Part shown: piece by piece, positions 57,325 to 64,000 of the stretch
Layout of the letters: each line of letters opens with the position of its first letter
Numbering within the stretch: the first letter of the stretch is position 1
Origin: Simmondsia chinensis
Lineage: Eukaryota; Streptophyta; Magnoliopsida; Caryophyllales; Simmondsiaceae
Assembly: GCA_018398585.1 (NCBI GenBank)
Contig: JAGTTD010000001.1
Coordinates: 23,815,438-23,879,437 of the forward strand
DNA: 64,000 nt
Direction: 5' to 3'
Notes under the pieces: model-generated
The model's input: the letters and a program-made list of their open reading frames with translations, nothing else
The model's database searches: none
What the model was told of the DNA's origin: nothing
Translations under genes and position numbers: made by a program

Positions 57325-57652
57325 AGCCTAATTGGCCTAATAAGTCCTCTTTAGTACTTGTGCAAGTCAAGATTAGGCAAGGTGAGTTAAATGTTAGTTA
57401 AATAGTCTAGATTGGCAGCTAAAGAGGGAAAGGTCGGTTAGCTCTTGTATTCCAAATGCAATGTATTCCCTAGCCTTAGAAAGTAGTATAAATAGAGTGA
57501 TTCATCATGTAAAAAAGATTATTGAATGATAAAACTTGAATTCTTTTTCTCATCTTAAACTCTCTCGCTATTTCTCATTTCTTTTCACTTCTTTCACATC
57601 ATATACTCTATTATCCCTATGTTATGATCAGGATTCATCTTGAATCATAACA

Positions 57653-58365
57653 ATTAGTATTACAGCTTTGAATTTTGCTTCTGGTTAAGTTGATTTTGGT
57701 CAATTTAATTGTATAAGCTTAGATCAAGCTTGCATTGATATCAAGTTCCTTGATCGCATTACAATTGATTAGGAGTTCAGTTTTTTGGATTATTGATTGA
57801 GAAGCTTGTGGTTATTAACTGAAATTAGCTACTTCTGTGCAAAAGTTTGAGGATTTACATTTTGCTTAGTTGAATTTACTTCAATTAGGGTGAATTTTTA
57901 TTGAATCAAGCACGGTGGATGTTAGCAATTGGAGCAGATCTTTAGAGCTTCCAATTCTTGTGCCCAAGCTTGTTGTTAAGGTGATTTTGTAGCTGATTCT
58001 TGTGGCTTGTGCTAGTGATTCATCAATCCAGTTAAAATTACTTTCAAAGCAGTTGAATTTATATAGATCTTGCTGAATTTGCATAAATCAAGCACCAGTA
58101 CTTCAATTCATGCTGCATTTAACCTAGGTTCTACTGTTCAGTTGGTGTTAGATCTTGATACCGTGCTTAATTTTCCAGATTTCTTAGTCAGTGCTGCATT
58201 GAGATTAGATTCCATATTAAGGTTATGCTTGATCAAAATTTCAGTTAATAGTTGCTGTGATTGTGTTATGTTACTGAATTCTGGTGATTTTGTGCCGTTA
58301 AGTCATCGATCAAGCTTGAATTGCACTTGAATTCAATTGATTCCATGTTTGGTTTTCCTTCTTCG
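57653..58365 (+). other. Primer site and leader of G
   Basis: ATTAGTATTACAGC is a decayed initiator-Met primer site. The following sequence parallels 17126-17640 (shared CAAGTT(C/T)CTTGATCGCATT and TTGATTAGGAGTTC). It is cut off before the protein start seen in C. Confidence 0.8.
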
Positions 58366-58930
58366 AGTTTCATTTGACCGGCTATAATTCGTTGACCAAA
58401 CCTTTAGCTTTAACCTCCAATTTTTGTTTGCCTTCTTAGAGTTTCTTTTGACCGGCTATAATTTGTTGACCAAACCTTTTGCTTTGACCGCCACGTTTGC
58501 TTTTCCTTCTTAGAGTTTCGTTTGACCGGCTATAATGTGTTAACCAAACCTTTTGCCTTGACCGCCCTTTTAAGTATAGCGCCGAGTTTCATTTGACTAG
58601 CTATAATTCGTTGACTAAACCTTTGGCTTTGACCGCCATGTTTTGTTTGCCTTCTTAGAGTTTCGGTTGACCGTTGCATTGACCAAACATTTGGCTTTGA
58701 CCGCCATTTTGGGTATAACATAGAGTTTTGTTTCTCCGACTATAATTCGCTGACCAAACCTTTGGCTTTGACAGCTATTTTCGGCATAACACGGGGTTTC
58801 GTTTGACTGGCTATAATTCGCTGACCAACCCATTGAGGCATTGACTACCCTCTTGCTCCCTTCATCAATTTATGCTTGTTGACCACCCATTGTGGCGTTG
58901 ACCGCCACTTTTCTCTCATCACCGATTCTC
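58366..58930. repeat. ~72-bp tandem array rich in TTGAC (W-box core)
   Basis: About seven diverged units start near 58366, 58439, 58513, 58584, 58658, 58723 and 58793. The consensus core is GAGTTTCNTTTGACCGGCTA, then TAATTCGTTGACCAAACC, then TTTGGCTTTGACCGCCA. I count 18 TTGAC on the plus strand in 565 bp. TTGAC(C/T) is the W-box core bound by WRKY factors. No coding. Confidence 0.88.
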
Positions 58931-59780
58931 GTCACAATCCTAAACTACCCCAACCACGATAATCGAACAAATTATATTCATTGACTAGCCAGCCGGTAGG
59001 AAGGCCTGTTTATGCTTACCAATCGCTATATCGAGTAACTAGTTCACTATAATACATATTAAGTATAAGGAACCATGCTTCGATAGATCATTACCTGTAA
59101 ATTGTCGAGTTAGAAATTATGCACAACACTTCTAAATTAGGGGTATTAAAGGAACGAAGTCATCAACCGCACCTTTTATGATTCCAAAACACAACACATG
59201 CACAATCCAACATCGTGACGCAAGTGCAAATCAAAATGTACATATAAGCAGCGAGTAAAAAAGTGGTGAAGGCACTTATAACAGGACGGTAAAATTACCT
59301 GATTCACTTTAAGGAAATTAATTGGGCATGCAAGAGACCTCATAATTTCCTTGGAAACCATGAAACACGTCTATTGTCCCTTTACATCCTTGACTAATCC
59401 AATTACTCCATGAATTTCTCATCTACATATTTTATTCACCCACAAGGCAATCTCGAAGCATACAATTCATCAAATGAGAATACAAGACACCATTGTCACC
59501 TGCAACAACTAAGCTGCCCTCCGCTTGCTAACATAACCATTCTCTGCATACAAGGCACTAGCAAGTGTGATTTAATTAAAAAGACTGAATCTCACAGTAC
59601 TGGAGCTACTTGGTGCATTGTGCAATATCACCATCTCTCAAAATTAGACATTGCTAGAGGCTAAGCACCTTTGGGAGATATTGAGTTTGTGATAAATTCA
59701 AAACAAAAACCATCTCATAAATTGTGAGGACTTGAGAGAGTTTGTCTTTGTCCATCATCTCGTTTCTATGAAAGTGTGTA
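58931..59780. other. Unassigned sequence
   Basis: No domain, LTR end or repeat recognised. Short open stretches on both strands (for example 59410-59664, plus) have no coding features. The composition is less AT-rich than its surroundings. Confidence 0.5.
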
Positions 59781-59990
59781 AATCTTTTTAAGACTGGGGG
59801 ACTTCGCCTCGGTCATTTCCTCAATGGTGGCACAACTTTTTTTTAAGACTAGGGGACTTCGCCTCAATTGTTTCCTTAACAGTGGTATAAATCTTTTTAA
59901 GACTGGGGGACTCCGCCTCAGTCCATTCCTTATTCTGGTGGCGAATAACTTTTATGCTGGGGGACTTCACCCCCAGGTCACAAGCTAGAC
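59781..59990. repeat. Four-copy tandem repeat, ~54 bp
   Basis: Units start at 59781, 59834, 59889 and 59944. Each has TTTTTAAGACTGGGGGACTT, then CGCCTC, with the last unit decayed. The GGGGGACTT purine block recalls polypurine tracts or tails of gypsy elements. Confidence 0.85.
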
Positions 59991-61080
59991 ATTACCTCCA
60001 CCACAAAGGCTAAACCACTCCAAAATCAAGGAGCTTTACAATAAGCAATGGTGGAAAGTACATTCTTTTCGCGTGACGCAAAGTAGGTCAAAACAATTAC
60101 AAGTTAAGAACCACCCATCTATAGGAGGCAATCCCTTTGAAAACTAGTGAACTTCATCCTCAATCATGCCATGTTATACAACATTATGGCATAACCAAAA
60201 GATTTCACTACCAATTAGAAATCAAATTATAATTGTCAGACTTGGTTGCTTATTCAGCTTGACAAAATATTTCTAATAAGGGAATCCAAAATAAACCGCG
60301 TTTGTTATCGCACCTGAGCAACTCACACTCCAACCAATCTTTCGCTAAGCTATTTAGTACCATAATTGGTCAACAACTTATTAAGAGTAATACAAGACAT
60401 TATCTTTATCCACTTAGCCACCCCTATAATTGCATACATACGGTGGTGGTGCACAATCAGTAATTCCAGATCACGGAAACAACTTCTTAACAATCATGAC
60501 AATTCAATAGTAAGAACTCTTTTAGAGGGTGACAATCTAAACAGGTAACAATAAGAAAAAATAGTCCGATACCTACGATAATCTATTTCAAGGATGTCTT
60601 GGACTTTCTTAGAAATGATCCAAAACTCCTTTCACAGCCTATTCAATCTAGCAATAATTATTGTCAACAAGGCAACACACAATAAAGGATCACCAAGTTC
60701 TTAAAATAGTTCACAATCCTAAGGGTAGAATAACAAGATTGATGTGTACCAAAGAATGTGTATGCCATATCAATGGCATCCTTTGAGGTATGTTGCCATT
60801 AACATCCTATAAACTCACCTTATAGAATCTTTTATATTCGATGCAAACATAGGCGACCCACCACAGGCCATCAAAAACTCATCTTTGGTAAGTCACACAT
60901 TACACATAAATGCTTGTCATCCCAGTATTAGTAAGGGTTCATGTGGTCTACTCATAACCACTCAACATAAGTCATGCCAAGCTCCTCAGTTCATAAATAA
61001 ACGCCTAGGGCAAACACACACAAGCTATGGACATCCTTTGAGAATGATATACCACATAGTTGGCATATTGCTTAGCAGGA
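59991..61080. other. Unassigned sequence
   Basis: No gene or element end recognised. It contains the pair GTATGCCATATCAATGGCA (60749) and ATACCACATAGTTGGCATA (61047), possibly diverged copies of a short motif. Confidence 0.45.
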
Positions 61081-61450
61081 TGTTGTGATTTCCTTAGTTT
61101 TGCTGCACGTAAGACATGTATTGATTGTATAGCTTAAATGATGCATTTAAGTGTAGTTTTCAAGAGTGAGTTAGTGAGTCTTTTAGGCGCCAAATTCTGT
61201 TAGTTGGTCAAGCTAAATCAAATGTGGCGGCTTAGCTATTTTTTGGTGGTTAAATCTGGTCAAAGTCGGTTAGGACTGAGGTCTTGGTTCAATGTATTGA
61301 GATCTATTATAAATAGATCCAAATCATGTAATATCTTCATTCAATCAATAAAAATCTCATTTCCTTTTGGATAATCTTTCTCTATTTCTCATCTTCTTTC
61401 AATTCTCTTGTCATCTTACCTCTTTTTCACAAGGTTGGTTCTCAATCTTT
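61081..61450 (+). repeat. Solo LTR-like insertion related to the D LTR
   Basis: TGTTGTGATTTCC start, TATTATAAATAG TATA box at about 61304 and TTTCTCATCTTC-rich 3' part parallel the D LTR in order (GGCGCCAAA, GGTCAAG, CCGACT blocks, CATGTAAT, ATTCAATCAAT). A 13-bp direct repeat TTGCTTAGCAGGA flanks it (61068-61080 and 61449-61461), longer than the 5 bp expected for an LTR. No internal region or second LTR. Confidence 0.65.
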
Positions 61451-61502
61451 GCTTAGCAGGAATCCTATACAAGACGCCTGACAACTATTTAAGTAATCGC
61501 CT

Positions 61503-61751
61503 ATCACCATGGTCTGTCCTGGTGCAATCACCTGCAACAGGTGCAATGCTTATCACCATGGTCCGTCCTGGTGCAATCACTCGCAACGGGTGCAATGCTT
61601 ATTACCGTGGTCCGCCCTGGTGCAATCACCCGCAACGAGTGCAATCCTTATGTCCGTGGTCAGCCCTAGTGCAATCACCCGCAAAAAGTGCAATGCTTAT
61701 CACCATGGTCCACCCTGGTGTAACCACCATCAAGGGGTGCAATACCTGACG
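61503..61751. repeat. 49-bp minisatellite, five units
   Basis: Unit of the form CACCATGGTCCGTCCTGGTG, CAATCACTCGCAACGGGTGC, AATGCTTAT. Five copies run from about 61503, the last diverged (ACCACCATCAAGG). 49 is not a multiple of three, so the open frames across it change phase each unit and are not evidence of a protein. Confidence 0.92.
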
Positions 61752-62183
61752 CCATGATTCACTTGAGGGTTATCTGAAGATAGTACATTGAGCACCAATA
61801 TTTACTTTCTATTTGATATATATGATGTATACTTTATTACAAAAGATCTATGGGTTTAAAAGATGCGCTAACCACCATGACATACACAGTAATAACATAC
61901 CCATCCCTATTACACTGGCACGATACATTCATCATACTTGATTCTAGACTTTCGGGGCATATTCACCGAATTAACCTCATTCAAGTATATTGCATATGGT
62001 TCACTCTAGTAGTAAAACAAACACAGAATACTAAACACCCTAACCTCATCCAGATGTATTACATATATCACATATTTATTAAATGAATATATTAAGTCAA
62101 CCGCTTAGAGCTTCGACCAGATATGCCTTACTCATCAAAATAACTTGATAGAAATCACTTTATGGATATTATAAACTAAATAC
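61752..62183. other. Unassigned sequence
   Basis: AT-rich sequence without recognisable gene or repeat. Its last five bases, AATAC (62179-62183), are the left half of the expected target duplication of H. Confidence 0.5.
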
Positions 62184-62643
62184 TGTCATGATCCGAGATT
62201 AATCTCGAATCATGAGCTAGGGATCAAGATCAAAAGAGATCTTGATCTAGGGATTAAGAGAGGTAAGATGAGAAGAGAAGTGAAAGGAGATGAGAAAATA
62301 GAGAGAGTTAGACGAGGGAGAGAGAATAATATCCAAGGATATTGTATATTTGATCAAAGTTATCCATTATACAAGACAATAGCACCTATTTATACTAATT
62401 GTTTACTAAATTGGATACATTGAATCAAAACTAACTAAAACACTTAAGCTTCACAGAGGAGCTGCCAATCTTGACATTGCCTTGATTTCAGCACCAACTT
62501 AGGACCTTTTGGACTAGTACCGCAAGCTGCCCAGCTGCTGAATGCTACTGATCTACTATTAAAATGCTACTGAATTTGTTATATGTTTGATTGCACTTAT
62601 TACTACTTGCTCTAGCACTAACTATTACACTTGGGTCATGACA
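62184..62643 (-). repeat. 3' LTR of H
   Basis: Plus TGTCATGATCCGAG to GGGTCATGACA. The terminal hairpin (62186-62215) pairs TCATGAT/ATCATGA and CGAGATT/AATCTCG with one mismatched pair, again a different stem from C, F and E. CCTATTTATACTAATTG is the TATA region. Confidence 0.9.
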
Positions 62644-62699
62644 ATACTCCCCCCTTAAGAGATTCTTGTCCTCAAGAATCGTATGAGAGAGTTTAGACT

Positions 62700-64000
62700 T
62701 TGAAGAACCCTTATTGTTGTAGAAGTAGGAGTAGGAGTTGAATTTGATGAACTTCCCACTTCAACTTCTAAATGTTGCCTCGATGTCTGCAACTGTTGAA
62801 GAATACACTTCCAGGGGTCCAAATGTTATAGTCCAAGTAGAATCTTGGCTATAACCTAGGTGAGATAGAGGTTTGAAGAGACACTTAATGCTGCAAAAGA
62901 AGCTGAAATTCTGCAGGAAGAAGCATTTGTGATGCAATTACTTCTGTTGTGGTGTGCGGCTAGAATCTTTCTATATTCATCTGAAGCACTGCGATGATGT
63001 TGTTCACTTGAATATATGTCTTGTTTCTACTCAAATGTGAGCACACGAGTGTATTGTACTCTTCTGGGGGTATGCCCAACTCAAACCACATCAACCAAAC
63101 ACTAATACTCACTCCACAACATCTTGTGTCACAATTAATGCAACCAAACATCTACCTCACGAAGTTTTGGTGCACTTTTGGCCATAAATTTTGTAGCTGA
63201 GACTCATAATTCATAGGAATTACAGTCTTCAATCTGATTCCCATCTATCGAATCAAGCTAATCTCACCCACCATGATACTGCTGCGCTTACAAAACCAAG
63301 CATGGATGTTGTTCAGATTGAACCTTTCCATTGTGCTCATGTCTCTAAAGCTTCCCAAGGCCCAACTTGCAACTATAATTTTCCACTTATCCTCTTGTAA
63401 TGCTGCTGCAATTGAAAGCAAAGAGTAACTCCATGAACCAATTACATCTTCTTTCAAATCTATTAGGTGTTGATACAAAATTAAACTTCTAGGGGACACT
63501 GCCAAAACTTAAACTCCCAGGGAAACCCTACTGATTGGCCCCTACCTGCAGCTCAAAAATTCCAGGCCGTGCTTCAAACTTTCAGTTCCTGTTGGTACTG
63601 CTTCTTACTTCCAATGTTCAAATGATTTCTTGCAACTATATTCATTCACAAGACTAGGTATTCCCTGTTTGTTAAGTCCCAAATCCTATCTCATACGAAC
63701 TAACCTTGATCTCTTATCAAAGAGCTTGAGTATGCAAGTGAAGTTCATCAGCCCAAAAACCCACTGAAACTTCAGAATAACTAAGAACATCTCAAGGACT
63801 GATCTATTCTTGACTCCTCTTTGAATTCCTTCCATATACCCTGCTTAAAATAGGTTCTGCGGCAGTACAATTCCCCTTCTTTTAACAAAAGTCTTCTCCA
63901 CAATATTGTTTCTTCTAAGCAAAACCCCTTGGTATTTGAATTAGAATTGATCAACTACCATTCCAACCCTCTTGTAAGCATCCAAGAGAGCTATAATTTG
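62700..64000 (-). pseudogene. C-terminal part of the RPP-module protein in H
   Basis: 63245-63505 (86 codons: MAVSPRSLILYQHLIDLKED; WALGSFRDMSTMERFNLNNI; HAWF) resembles the F protein near SLGKLEQ and WF. After a stop, 62960-63151 reads MFGCINCDTRCCGVSISVWL, then MWFELGIPPEEYNTL, the same C-terminal GC-x-W-L/PPE module as in B and F. Two more stops follow before the tract. 63506-64000 is decayed and not readable by eye. Confidence 0.55.

Larger units (their letters stand above)
50797..57652 (+). repeat. 5' LTR of G, interrupted by N
   Basis: TGTCATGGCCCAGG to CATAACA. Without N and one AGCCT copy it is about 403 bp, close to the 416 bp of C. Terminal hairpin 57620-57652: TGTTATGAT/ATCATAACA with CAGGAT/ATCTTG, where a G-U pair replaces A-U. 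TATAAATAG at about 57488. Confidence 0.9.
50797..58365 (+). mobile_element. Non-autonomous LTR element G, 5' end only
   Basis: The 5' LTR is split by N (50797-50876, then from 57330 to 57652). After it come a degenerate primer site (ATTAGTATTACAGC) and a leader that matches the leader of C for about 680 bp. At about 58340-58365 the match stops and a tandem array begins. No 3' LTR is found. Confidence 0.85.
62184..64000 (-). mobile_element. Non-autonomous LTR element H, 3' end
   Basis: A 460-bp LTR (62184-62643), the tract (minus CTTAAGGGGGGAGTAT) and about 1.35 kb of internal sequence to the window edge. The tract and the phrase CTCTTAAGGGGGGAGTATTG are shared with F and B. The rest, including the other LTR, lies outside. 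Confidence 0.85.

Noticed and set aside
58931..61080. Host gene in the unassigned stretch
   Set aside because: No frame above 90 codons, no domain motif, no convincing splice-linked exons by eye.
61503..61751. CRISPR-like array
   Set aside because: No unique spacers between repeats, and the window is eukaryotic.
61408..61757. Open frames of 82-113 codons with repeated Trp-Cys-Asn-His text
   Set aside because: They cross a 49-bp tandem repeat, which changes phase every unit; the apparent peptide repeat is a by-product of the DNA repeat.
62179..62183. Target duplication of H
   Set aside because: The other LTR of H is outside the window, so the right half cannot be read.

Overview
The window looks like repeat-rich nuclear DNA of a flowering plant. 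It is AT-rich and built almost wholly of LTR retrotransposons of plant-typical lineages (Athila-type, Tat-type and chromodomain Ty3/gypsy; Ty1/copia), nested inside one another. I see no host protein gene, rRNA operon, functional tRNA gene or CRISPR array. The species cannot be named from the sequence.

Layout. (1) 1-4529, + strand: the 3' part of an Athila-type Ty3/gypsy element (broken integrase, long non-coding tail, 3' LTR). (2) 4530-7600, +: the 3' part of a non-autonomous LTR element, here called B. (3) about 7600-29250, +: a decayed Ty1/copia element A, split by two insertions. Element F (11403-15195, - strand, target duplication GTGAC) sits inside its RT. Element C (16696-28699, +) sits inside its 3' LTR. 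C is itself split by the chromodomain gypsy element D (18996-24202, -, duplication GTATT) and by element E (24303-26562, -). (4) about 29310-50796, -: a Tat-type gypsy element. It is interrupted by a 14.6-kb copia derivative (34544-49163, -, duplication GTTGC) with the layout LTR-internal-LTR-internal-LTR. (5) 50797-58365, +: the 5' end of another C-like element, G. Its LTR is split by a pol-less Athila derivative N (50877-57324, -, duplication AGCCT), and N carries a SINE with a 5S rRNA-like head. (6) 58366-62183: three tandem arrays, a solo-LTR-like insert and unassigned sequence. (7) 62184-64000, -: the 3' end of another non-autonomous element, H.

B, C, E, F, G and H form one group. They have short LTRs (375-650 bp), an initiator-Met primer site where it is in the window, a G-rich polypurine tract, and no RT or integrase. 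In B, C, E, F and H the internal region carries a long reading frame of unknown function; G is cut off after its leader. The protein contains repeated RPP(D/E/N)-type motifs and a conserved C-terminal module around GC-x-W-L. The best-preserved copy is the uninterrupted 390-codon frame in F. In B and C the frame is broken mostly by stops one C-to-T change away from CAA, CAG or CGA, so it was once open. These LTRs end in a hairpin whose sequence differs between copies while pairing is kept, and the autonomous element D shares this layout. D, or a relative, is a reasonable candidate for the machinery that mobilised the group. This system is what I would look at first.

All retroelement genes here are broken (stops, frameshifts, deletions, changed catalytic residues) except the F frame and a few short ones. 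Coordinates of LTR ends are read to the base where a target duplication or primer site fixes them. Other boundaries are approximate and marked so.
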